64,000 nt of DNA from Marsupella aquatica. Lineage: Eukaryota; Marchantiophyta. The translations under genes and the position numbers were made by a program. Below, in pieces: positions 43,501 to 53,243 of this stretch. Each line of letters starts with the position of its first letter. The stretch's first letter is position 1. The DNA is taken from NCBI GenBank assembly GCA_973895155.1, contig OZ316899.1, positions 12,152,001 to 12,216,000 of the forward strand, read 5' to 3'. The notes beneath the pieces are model-generated. The model was not told the origin of the DNA. It saw only the letters and a program-made list of their open reading frames with translations, and made no database searches.

Positions 43501-43990
43501 TAATCACTAAAACTATGTAATTACTACTCCTTGAAAGCACAAAACTGACGCATTTCCTACTCAAGCCTCCATTGAGCCATTCCACAGACGGCTCATTCAC
43601 ACACTTTGATTGAACAGATTGCAAGAAGAAGCCAACGATTGTCAGCTGCAAAGGAGAACACAATGGGCGGAAGCACATACCAAGCAACGACATAAGGAGG
43701 GAATGAGCAACGTCAATCAAGTTGCACATTTCTAGGGATGCCTATTCAAACGGGCAAGTGAGTACATTGGGACCTACGAGGAGGAAGAGTCAAAAAGTGT
43801 AATAGCTATCTAAATTAGAAACTTAGAAATAATGAAAAAATTTAAAATTTTTGTAGTTAGGAATAGATTAAACATAGCCAATTAATCTACTTTTAGATAC
43901 AAGTAAGGTTAAGACTTAAGTTAGGCAGATTAATGGATAATACCCTGAGTAATTAAGTAGGGGTGAGACAAGCCGGAAGAAACTACTATC
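40513..43990. other. AT-rich region without supported genes
   Basis: No ORF with recognisable motifs. At about 42101-42185 and 42262-42360 a diverged repeat occurs twice (CCCTGGCCTTGGTT followed by CACATCCCCTT), within long pyrimidine-rich, CTC-rich sequence that resembles an old LTR. No ends or internal coding could be found. Confidence 0.45.
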
Positions 43991-44037
43991 GATGTTCTCG
44001 AAGCACGGAAGGAAGATTGGTGCTGCCAAGTTTGACC

Positions 44038-44190
44038 GTGCGTTACAAAGAGCGTTTTGGCGTAAAAGCGCAACGGCGCTTTGGAGCAAAAGCGCAACGG
44101 CGTTTCGGGGGGAAAGCGCAACAACGCAACCGCGTAACAGCATTTTGGAGCAAAGGCATAAGGGCGCAACAGAGCAAAAGTGCAACGGCG
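44038..44190 (+). repeat. GCAACGGCG-type short tandem array
   Basis: Imperfect units of about 24 bp, core AAAGCGCAACGGCGCTTTGG and AGCAAAAGCGCAACGGCG, decaying to the right. The array lies in an open frame (43992-44333) that reads WRKSATALWSKSATAF. A shorter related array occurs at 57945-58015 on the same strand, on the other side of the X/Y ORFs. Confidence 0.75.
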
Positions 44191-44464
44191 GATCACTTGG
44201 CATTGATCTCTTCGGATCGATAGTTGGTGACAACGCCTTGTTCCTTGTTACTATGGCAGACAAAGGGGGAGAGATGACTGCGAGAGGAGTTCCTTTACCT
44301 AAGGCCATCCCTATGACATACCCCCTACGATGAAAAGAAACTTGCACATTTTGAAGGAAGCACTGGCGGTCATGCACCTGAGTAAATTGCTCACTCTGCC
44401 TTGGTCCGTAACTTCATTAAGTTTTCTGAAGGATTTCAGTGATGGGGCATGAATCGAAGTTCGT

Positions 44465-45239
44465 ATGGTGGGAACTGCTCAGGCAAATCCAGAATTCTGG
44501 ACTCTGCAATTTGTTGCTGATGCTTTTGACTGTCCCGCCGAAGGTGACAGCCTACACTCACGACAAGGAGAGACTGCGAGGCCTTATTTTTCTGGAACTC
44601 GAAACGTTCGCCATGGATGGAAAATGGACCAGTGCACCGATTATACTCTTAAAGTCATTTTAGAGTTTTTTATTCCAATTCTCCATCCCATTCAGCCATA
44701 TATGATACCTGTGTCACTTGCCAATACTATTGTGGCAAGTTGGAAGGGAGTTGCTCAGATAAATTGGGCCTTGTTGCTAAGACAGGTTATTTTATCTCAA
44801 GTAAAGAAGGTGAAAATGGATGAGTTCACTACTCTCCCTGCTTATCTTTGCCAGTTGTACTTTCATGGGAATTGCTTACTTCCAGGCAAACAAGAGGAGC
44901 GGATCAGACTGCTTGATGAACTTGATCTTAGTGAATCAGGAAATGAGGATACTGAAGGAGAAGATGCTGATGAAGCTCAACCAGAGGTTCCCCCACCTAT
45001 CTGTTCAGAGGTTACCCCTCTTACCCATGGAGAACCACTTGTGGAACCCAGAAGTACCTCTTCACCAATTCCTGATAATCTTCTATCCCCTTTTGAAGCT
45101 CTCAATCAGGATAGAAGACTTTACACCCCCCTCAATTCCAATCTCGATGAGTATACATCCGAACCAGAGATTCCCCCACCGCCTGTACCTGTGGTTGACA
45201 TCTCTGTCCCTATTATTCTTCGCTCACCTACAGTCCCAA
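44465..45239 (+). pseudogene. ORF X of an unknown element, split by the CACTA transposon
   Basis: A frame from 44465 (MVGTAQANPEFWTLQFVADA) with a helical domain (LKVILEFFIPILHPIQPYMI; VASWKGVAQINWALLLRQVI; LPAYLCQLYFHGNCLLPG), then an acidic tail (SESGNEDTEGEDADEAQPE) and Pro-rich repeats. The helical layout is reminiscent of 'putative plant transposon protein' ORFs, by pattern only. The last true codon before the CACTA element is at 45236-45239. Beyond the element the frame would continue from 56140 to a TGA at 56220-56222, about 285 codons in all. It overlaps ORF Y by 23 nt. Confidence 0.6.
45237..45239. repeat. CACTA target-site duplication (CAA), left
   Basis: CAA directly before CACTACTACA and again at 56137-56139 directly after the opposite terminus. 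Three bases is the standard CACTA duplication. Confidence 0.85.
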
Positions 45240-45800
45240 CACTACTACATATTTGCCAATTTTGCGAAGGCATTTTACAAGAGGAAGAAAGCTTTGCAAG
45301 ATTAATCTCATCACTAAACTTGCGATACGATATGCATCGCACTTAGCAAATCTACACACATCGCAACACATAATTGCGAAACTTAGACCATCGCAACATT
45401 TTACGACACTTCACGTATCGCAAAACATTTCCGAAGCAATTACCATTGAACAAGTTAGCGATCTTTACCGCTTCGCAAATTCATTGAGATGCGCCGGAAA
45501 ACTAAATAGTTGCGAATATTTAAGCATCTCAAAATATTTTGCGAGTCTTATTGTCTCGCAAATGAGCGATGTTTGTGGAATGGCTAACTTGCGATAGTAA
45601 TAGGCTCGCAAATCTTGTGCCTGTCTAGGGTCTCATTTTGTGAATGTTTTGGTTTCGCAACGTTGAGATGGTGGTATCTTCGGAAGTTTGCGATGAGGGG
45701 ATGATGGCAATTAGGGAGCAGTTAAGTATCGCAAATGTAGCGATGAGTTTGCGGGTGTAGGGGTTTCGCAAGATGTTTCGCAAAATATTATGAGCGCTTC
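45240..45800. promoter_or_regulatory. Left subterminal TCGCAA/TTGCGA array
   Basis: By eye, 17 copies of TCGCAA or its complement TTGCGA in about 560 bp, in both orientations with irregular spacing. In En/Spm the subterminal motifs bind TNPA and pair the ends for transposition. A TNPA-like protein encoded in the same element is the likely ligand here. Confidence 0.8.
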
Positions 45801-45804
45801 AAAG

Positions 45805-46350
45805 AGGTGGAAAAGGAATGGGATTGGGGAGGGAGGGTAAAGGAGGGTGGATACATGTAATTTTTAGGGAGGGACAATGAAAAGGAGGAGGAAGGGAATG
45901 GGGCTAGGAGGGACAAGGAACGGAGGGATCCAAGAGGGAGGATACAGGTTTAGGGGGCACAAGGAAATGAGGGAGGAGGAAGGGTATGTAGATATAGTTT
46001 TAGGGAGGGTTTGGATTTAGGGAGTGAAAATAAAAAGGAGGGAGTTTAGGGTTTAGAGAGGGACAAGGAAAGGAGGGAGGGTATTGGTTTAGAGAGGGAC
46101 AAGGAAATGAGGGAGGTTTAAGGGTATAGGTTTAGGAGGGAGGAGAGAAGCTAGGTTGTATAGGTAAGAGTGGGGGACAGGGGTGGAAAGTAAGGAAAGT
46201 ATAGGGTTGAAATAGAAAGGGGTTGGGACAAGGAGAGGAAGGAGGAAGGAGGGTTTAATAAGAGGGACAGACAATGAAAGAAAGGAGGAGGGAGGTGGGT
46301 ACAAGTAATAAGGAGAACGGCTAGGGGGGGATTAGGAAAGCATGGAGGAT
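45805..46350 (+). repeat. Purine-only-biased G-rich tract
   Basis: About 550 bp of almost pure purine on the plus strand built from units such as GAGGGACAAGGAAAGGAGGG. The only interruptions are short TTTAGG/TATAGG strings. It lies between the left array and the end of the transposase gene. Confidence 0.8.
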
Positions 46351-46586
46351 AGAGGACTACAAGCAACATGAGTTTTCTTTGCATAAAGTCTACCAAAAGG
46401 TGTGGTGAGTGTGGGGTAGGGATGGGAGATATAGAAAACAACATTTGAAAATGATATAGTTACAAAACATAAGTTTATTGATAATTGAGAAGCACATATT
46501 TCTCCATTCTACCGAGAAGAGAAATCTTCATATCATCAAATCTAACTATATATCCGTGTAGCTATATATCCACAAACACAGACCCC

Positions 46587-49500
46587 TCAAACTTGGTCCT
46601 CATCATCTTCAGGTTGGGACACAACCAGAATATCAGGCTTTTCCCCAACGATTGAACGAGACCGTGGCACATATGTGATGACAAGTGACCATTCCTCTGG
46701 GTTTGGGGGGTATGGAATATAGAAACATTGTTCCACATGACTTGGAAAAGTGAACGGCTCTGATGTTTGCCAATGAGATGGCTGGAAACTAGTGGCAAAC
46801 GTCTTCAGTCGTGTAAATCCACACTCATCTTGAACCACAGTAGGATTGTTACCTGCAAGGTTCACTTTGAACCACTTGCACTTGAAGACATACTCTTCAA
46901 ACTTTGATTGTGCATCATAAGATATCACTAGAATCTCTTCTACCTTTCCATAATGTGGCACAACATCTCGAATAATATTTGTGTCATGGCGACTGCTGCG
47001 GGAATCTTGAGAGAATTGTCCTTGAACTCCACAATCAAAGGTACGACCCCTCTTCTCATCAAGGGAAGAAATCCTAAAATCCATCAAACCATAAGGATAT
47101 GTTACACAAAAATAGACACAAACATATTCCAATTAATTGAACACACCAAGAATCTGCCTCTTCAATATACGTGCTTGTATTACAAATAAATTAAATTAAA
47201 CCAAGTGATTCAAATCAAAGGTTACTAAGGTAGATGGAGATCACCTGAAATGTCTTCCTTGTGTCCACATTGCTGTCCTTGTTGTAACCACTCTCAAGGG
47301 ACCATGAACAATGGTACGAACATCATCTGTGATAGCCGGAAAATGTAATACACTCTCTCCCCTGACCACCATGTCATCCACCTCAACTAACTTCTCCTTC
47401 ATATAGTCAAGGTACTTTGGAAAAATCCTTGGTCTTGTGCTGTTACTTTTGGCATCCTCATAGAAAGCCCTCCATTCTTCCATGATAGTGCTGTTACTCA
47501 ACATGAATGTGGTCAGTTGTTTCACCTCCACTGGTGTCAACATGCGAGTTTTCCTAGCACCTGTTAAACGATCCTCTTCATCTTCCCTCTCCTCTACCCA
47601 AGTACGGGGAGAGGTACAATCAATTGTGGCCAATATGTTACTACAATAGAACATACTCTCAGCTGCTAAGTATCCTGTAGCCATGCTTCCCTCAACCCGT
47701 GCACGGTTATGTACATAACCTTTTAACACTGCCATGTATCGTTCTAGCCAATACATCCACCGACAATGCACAGGACCTGCAATGGCCACCTCATGAACAA
47801 GATGAACAAGTAAATGCACTTGACAGTCAAAAAAGGAAGGAGGAAGGGCCTTCTCCAACTTGCATACCACCTCTGCTGCCAAAACCTCCATCCCAGGGAT
47901 CTCATCAGTATATATCTCCTTAGAGCATACCCATCTCAATAGTTTTCCCAATGACCAAAGGGCATCTTGCACTTCTTCACTTGCCAAACCTATTATGGCC
48001 ACAGGCAATATGTGCTGCAATAACCTATGGTAGTCATGTGTCTTGAGATACCTTGGCCACTTATGATTGTCCTCCATCCCAAAGGCCTTTCGGAGATTGG
48101 CACCATAACCAGTAGGAAACCGCATGTCTCCTATGCGATTCCAAAACTCCCTTCTCTGGCCAATAGGAAGCACCCATGGAGCTGAAGGTCGATGCTCGAT
48201 CCCTGTGATAGGATCACTTATGACCCACACATCTGGATGCATCTCAAGATCCTCACAAGCCTCCCTGAAGTTAGTGTCTTTCTCTCCATAGAAAGCCTTT
48301 ATCAAAGCCTTTCCCACATTTCCCTCAATGTGCATGGGGTCTAATAGATGGCGGATCTTCAACTCACCCCAATAGGGCAAAGTGGTTAATATACTCCACC
48401 TTGTCAAGCCACTACCGTCAAATTGCATGGGATCCTCTGGGTCTGCCACTCTTGCAGCCATGTCTTTCCAGTGTGTAAAAGTTGTTGGCTCAGGTACATC
48501 ACGCTCGTCACCAAAGGGCATATCAATAGAGGAAAATAGTAGTGGGTCACGCCTCATCTGATGTCCCATTGGAAGAAACTTTGTATGCCCAAGATAAACA
48601 ATCTTGCAAAGATGTGATGAATACTTGGCTACATCACCAAGGCTTGGGCCACAAGTGGAGCAAGCCTTGTAGCCTTGGGTTTGCAACCCACTCACAAAGC
48701 CAAATCCTGGTCATATAAACACACATTATGTTAGGATTAGCACATGGAAATGAGGGGATACCATGCATTAGAATATGATGCATTTAAACAACAAAGTTCT
48801 TACCTGGGTAGTCATGCATGGTCCACATACAAACCCCTTTGAGTTTGAAAACCCGTGGGGTACCCCCTGTAGTCTTTCGACCATCATATGCCCATACTCC
48901 TTCCCATAATTTCTGGAGTTCCTGAACCAGTAATGTCAAATAGGTGTCCATGTTCTTCACCTTCTTTGGCCCTGGGATAATCAAAGATAGCAACAAAAAA
49001 CCCTTTTTCATGGACAACCATGGTGGAAGGTTGTAATTCATGATAAACACAGGCCAGACCGATGTAGGTCTCCCCTTCCCTCCAAGTGAATGAGGGCTAA
49101 CTCCATCTGATGCCAACCCCAGTCGCACATGCCGAGGGTCACGCTCAAAATCTGGCCATGTTGATTCCACATGTTTATGAGCAGGAGAGTCAACTGGTAA
49201 TCGCATGACACCGGGCTCCGAACGATGTTTCTTGTGCCATACCATCAACTCGGCCAAGTCAGAACATCTATACATGTGCAACAAGCAAGGAATTATGGGG
49301 AACCAACGAACTGCTTTCCTTGGTACCTTCTGGGTTAGCATGTTTGGCTCATACCGTGGCTCATGACACACTGTGCATTCTGTGATATGGGCTGTATCCC
49401 CGTGAAATAACATGCAATCATTCACACAGGCATGAATAATATGGTAATCCATGCCAATGGATGAGAGAACCTTCTTTGCATCCTTCCAGGTCCCTGGCAA

Positions 49501-49990
49501 CACATTCTCCGAGGGTAACATCAAGTCATGACAATATTCAAATATGTCTGATAACATAGAATTGCTTGTCTTGTGTTTGGCTTGAATGTTCAAGAGCCCC
49601 AATATGGCAGAAAGACGGCTCAACCGAGCACCCTCAAAAATAGGTGTTCGAGCATGTTCCTCTGCCTCTTTCCATTGTTGTTGTCCCTCTGGAGTATGTT
49701 GTGGCCGTGGGTCATTTGAAGGGCCAACCTCATCACCAATGTGAGGCACATCATCCTCAACATCGGCACCAAACCAATCAACCATGAAGTCATCCATGGC
49801 TCTATCTTGATCATGCATGACCTGGTCATCAGTCTGAGGTGCGGCTTCCTCATCAGCACCACCTACATCATTACTTGATGAGGAATCACCCTCTGATGGT
49901 TCTCCCTCTTCTGGCATACCCATCTCCCGATATGTTGCTCTCAACCTTCGTGGTAACATTTGTTGAGATGGTTGCGCATTCTATGCACAT
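46587..49990 (-). CDS. TNP2-type CACTA transposase
   Basis: Multi-exon gene read right to left. The exon to about 48796 (from about 49990) holds LGLLNIQAKHKTSNSMLSDI, DYHIIHACVNDCMLFHG, the Cys pair TECTVCHEPRYE and LASDGVSPHSLGGKG, NYNLPPWLSMKKGFLLLSLI (Transposase_21). It ends TMHDYP|GTAAGA. The next exon (about 48715-47244) continues GFVSGLQTQGYKACSTCGP, has LLDPMHIEGNVGKAL (catalytic-type Asp) and the DUF4218 block LPPSFFDCQVHLLVHLVHEV, GPVHCRWMYWLERYM. The last exon (about 47082-46587) is DUF4216-like (GRTFDCGVQG; VPHYGKVEEILVISYD; FKCKWFKVN). These are the standard domains in the standard order. Confidence 0.88.
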
Positions 49991-50194
49991 TACAACCAAA
50001 AAACCTCCTTATGTATATTTGACCAAGTACAACAAACTAAAATAGACTTAACACGGTCATTCATTCAAGACATTAAGAATTAAAGTAAATGCATGGGCTA
50101 AAACCTTATTACTCCAAAATGAGCCCAAAGGCCATATATATAATAGTAAATGGGAAGTCCAAAATAGGTGCAAGAGGATAAAGGACATGATTTC

Positions 50195-50785
50195 CTAATC
50201 CCACTCATAGTGTGTGAATAACTCATCTCCTGCTCTAATGGTCCTAGTAGCAAGAACTAAGCAATGGTCCTTATGATATGTCGTGCCATATGGTGCCGGC
50301 ATTGGACCATCAGTAAAAACCCACTCACAATTGGCCCTACGCTTGGGCCGAGTCCCCACAGTACTATTTATGAAACCAGCAATATTCCCATTACGTATGG
50401 GATCACCATCTATCACCCGCTGCTCACTATACCTTCTAGTGCTACCATCAAAAGTATCCATCTCTAGAGCATATGTTTTCCACTCAGGATGTTGTGCAAG
50501 GATCATGTTCCAATGTCTTCTCTTGTAGATGGGTCCACCGTATGGGAACAAAGTAGGACCCTCTCTACCACGAACACTTGACCCACCCTCCTCATCCATG
50601 ATGATATCCTCACAAGCAAATACTCCATATCCATGTCTCTCTCCAAGTGTGGAAGTTTTCACAATCCAACGTCTACCCCAAACCACAATCTCCTCATCAA
50701 AATCTGTAAAATAAGGCAAGCCAAGAGTGATAGGTTCCCAATCCTTGATGATAGAGGCACACTTGCCAGTGAATGAACAAACACC
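50195..50785 (-). CDS. SET-domain protein carried by the CACTA element
   Basis: A frame open from about 50785 (CSFTGKCASIIKDWEP, with no ATG seen in it) to a stop at 50195. It contains WIVKTSTLGERHGYGVFACE (GxG-type AdoMet loop), FPYGGPIYKRRHWNMI, GNIAGFINSTVG and RRANCEWVF (pseudoknot, equivalent to N-H-S-C..N), and AGDELFTHYEW (C-terminal catalytic Tyr block). This is a complete SET fold as in protein-lysine methyltransferases, but lacks visible pre-SET or post-SET cysteines. It lies on the transposase strand, directly upstream of the TNP2 exons. It could be a separate gene or an alternative N-terminal part of the transposase transcript. The substrate is unknown. Confidence 0.8.
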   Translation of the reverse strand, partial: GVCSFTGKCASIIKDWEPITLGLPYFTDFDEEIVVWGRRWIVKTSTLGERHGYGVFACEDIIMDEEGGSSVRGREGPTLFPYGGPIYKRRHWNMILAQHPEWKTYALEMDTFDGSTRRYSEQRVIDGDPIRNGNIAGFINSTVGTRPKRRANCEWVFTDGPMPAPYGTTYHKDHCLVLATRTIRAGDELFTHYEWD

Positions 50786-50794
50786 CCACCTACC

Positions 50795-51016
50795 CTAAAC
50801 TAGTGTTCTGGATGGGTCATTGGGTGCTCGTGGCCTCCTGTTGGATTGGGGCCTGGACCGGGGTCTTCGTGTCTCAGTGGGCACATGAGGGTGTTCCCCT
50901 TCTGTCCCATGACTGGTACTAATTCCCAAACCCAAGGCTTGTGAAAGTGCATTGCCTATAGCATCTAAAACTCCTTGTGATGGGACATAGGGTGGTGGTG
51001 TCACCAATCTACGCAT
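50795..51016 (-). CDS. Small exon-like ORF upstream of the SET ORF
   Basis: MRRLVTPPPYVPSQGVLDAI, NALSQALGLGISTSHG, then a basic Pro/Arg-rich tail (RRPRSRPQSNRRPRAPNDPS). No domain is recognised. It probably links the Cys-rich exon at 51.1-51.4 kb to either the SET or TNP2 exons by splicing. Confidence 0.4.
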   Translation of the reverse strand: MRRLVTPPPYVPSQGVLDAIGNALSQALGLGISTSHGTEGEHPHVPTETRRPRSRPQSNRRPRAPNDPSRTLV

Positions 51017-51132
51017 ACTGGATCCCTATTCCATGCAAACACCCACAAACAACCAAATGTGTAAACCATATGTGTAAACATTGATTCACCTCTAAAAATA
51101 ACAGTAAAGAACGGCAATCAATTGAAACAAAC

Positions 51133-51394
51133 TTACCATATGGGATGAAGAAGCCCCGGGAGTAAGACCTCTATGACGTCCATATCTCTCAATATGTTGA
51201 GCACACACATAAGATTTTTGAGAAATTTGGCCCACACATCTGGTGCAGTCACAAAGTCTTCGGGGTGGACCACGAGGACCGGTAACCTCGGGCTGAGGAG
51301 GAGGGGGTATATCGTCATCGGAGGAGTACTCACTACTGGATAGTTCAGAGGAAGAGGACATATCCACTGCCACATTACATTGCATGTAGGGCAT
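51133..51394 (-). CDS. Cys-rich N-terminal exon of the transposase or SET gene
   Basis: Ser/acidic start (SSSSELSSSEYSSDDD), Pro-rich spacer, then RLCDCTRCVG, KSYVCAQHIERYGRHR. A CxCx2C...CxxHxxxxG cluster of this kind occurs at the N-terminus of many plant TNP2 transposases. Introns are expected on its 3' side. Confidence 0.55.
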
Positions 51395-51439
51395 GATTAG
51401 GAAAAATTAGGCCATATATAAAGCAATTTAAAAAAAAAT

Positions 51440-52560
51440 GAACTCAAAAAACAATTAGGTTGGTTTATACATGGGGTTTTATTACCCTTTTATATTTGTT
51501 AGCATGAAACCCAAATTAAGGTGAGTGTCATGCAAGAAGAAACCACATTATAACCTTTGGGAAAATTGTAATACCCTATGTCCTAAGTGAGGTTAGATTA
51601 TTACCTGAATGAGACCCAGGCTCAACAGTGCCTATAGGTCACGTGGCTTTTGGAACATTTGCCAAATCTAGAAGTAGGAGAAAAATACTGGAAACAAAAT
51701 GTAAGTTTGGATGGTAATTAGCAGCCGTCAAGTTGTGGAATCTTAGACATTTACCCACATATATCATGGCACAACAAAGAAGGGCAAGCATAAAAATCTG
51801 TACTAACAACATTGACTGTATACATGATGTTATACCTTTTAGATGCCCGGGTTCCCACAATGCATATGCATTAGACAAAAGTTGAGGTAGTAGTGTTGGC
51901 CCTGCGTTGTATCATGATTACATGGGTTTTCCCCTCAATTGTTAGCATAAAACCCTAAACCCTAAACCCTTATCCCCCCTCGAGTGAAAGGTGAGTGTCA
52001 TGCAATAAAAACCCACCCTAGACCCCTGGGAAAACTCTAAAGGCCTAAGCCCAGAATGAAGTTGGACAATAATTACCTGAATGAGATCCGGACTCAATAG
52101 TGCCTGTAGGTCGTGTGGCTCATTGAACATGAGCTGAATCTAGAAGCACGAGGAAAATACTGGAAACAAAAAAGTAAGTTTGGATAGCCATTAGCTTCTC
52201 TCAAGTTGTAGACCCCCAAACATGTGCATATAGATATTCTTGCACAACAAAGAAGGGCAAGGTTTATGAACAATCTCTTTATCAAACCCTGCTAACATAC
52301 ATGTTTAAATATACCTTTTAGATGTCTGGGTTCCCACAATGCATATGCATTAGACAAAAGTTGAGGAAGCAGTGATGGTCCTGCACTGGATCATGATTAC
52401 ATGGGATTTCCCTCAATTGTTAGCATAAAAACCAAAACCTCATCCCGCTTCAAGTGAAAGGTGAGTGTCATGCAATAAAAACCCACCATAGACCCTTGGG
52501 AACTCTAAAAGCGTAAGCCAATGAAGTTAGCAAAAACCTAAATGGTCAATTCCCTTCAAC
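51440..52560. repeat. 475-bp tandem duplication with telomere-like motif
   Basis: Two diverged copies (about 51600-52074 and 52075-52550) plus a partial third upstream. Shared blocks include TTACCTGAATGAGA, GGTTCCCACAATGCATATGC, TTAGACAAAAGTTGAGG and TCAATTGTTAGCATAAAA. Copy 1 ends in AACCCTAAACCCTAAACCC, a short plant telomere-type (CCCTAAA) run at about 51952-51970. Confidence 0.8.
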
Positions 52561-53039
52561 CATCCTATGCTTCTCTCTACCATAATTATATGCCACCCCT
52601 CTTGGTTACCCTCCTAAGATACCATAAAAGTAACCCAAGATACTATAAAACTGAAACCTCTCTTTCAAACCCTCCTAAGTTGGCCTAAACCCCAAAACCC
52701 AAAACATAAAACCCCTCCTAGCTCTTACCCTCCAATACATATAACCCCAACCTTCATAAATAAAACCCCCCTGCAAACCCAAAACATAAAACCCCTCGTA
52801 TCTAAGCCAATCTAAGCCCAACCTTCACAAAAGAACCCTCCCCTAACCAGGCCAAACCCCCTCCTCTTACCCTGCAATATAACTCCTTCAATTTTCTAAC
52901 CCCCCCAATCCTTATCTCATCACATCCCACTAAAATGCAACATAATCCTCTACATCTACCCCATTTAATGTTCATAAGCCCCCTTAGTATCCCTAACAAC
53001 ACATCAAATACGCATGCGAGACGGGGGTTATGGCAAAAC
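52561..53039. other. C-rich spacer before the TNPA-like gene
   Basis: C- and CT-rich sequence with repeated AAACCCAAAACATAAAACCC strings. No ORF with motifs. It probably forms part of the promoter region between the divergent genes. Confidence 0.5.
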
Positions 53040-53160
53040 CAAATAGCGAAGGCTTTTGCGAATCTTGAAGCTTCGCAAAGATAGAATTTGCGAAGCTTTT
53101 TGCGAAGGCCGATGCATCGCAAACTGCGATGCGAAACGAATCGCAAAGCCCAATATTTTG
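53040..53160 (+). promoter_or_regulatory. TCGCAA/TTGCGA cluster in front of the TNPA-like gene
   Basis: A dense cluster of GCGAAG, TTGCGAA, TTCGCAA and ATCGCAAA motifs immediately upstream of the TNPA-like start (53244). The motif is the same as in the subterminal arrays, suggesting self-regulation. Confidence 0.7.
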
Positions 53161-53243
53161 AATCCTTATGGATTGCCGAGCGCGGACAAGGCGGATTCAG
53201 TTCATTCAGGCCTGAGGAGAGCAACGAGGGCAAGGGCGGAGCG

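Noticed and set aside
45240-45800. Regularly recurring short motif that could suggest a CRISPR array
   Set aside because: The motif is only 6 bp, occurs in both orientations with irregular spacing, and lies in a plant DNA transposon.
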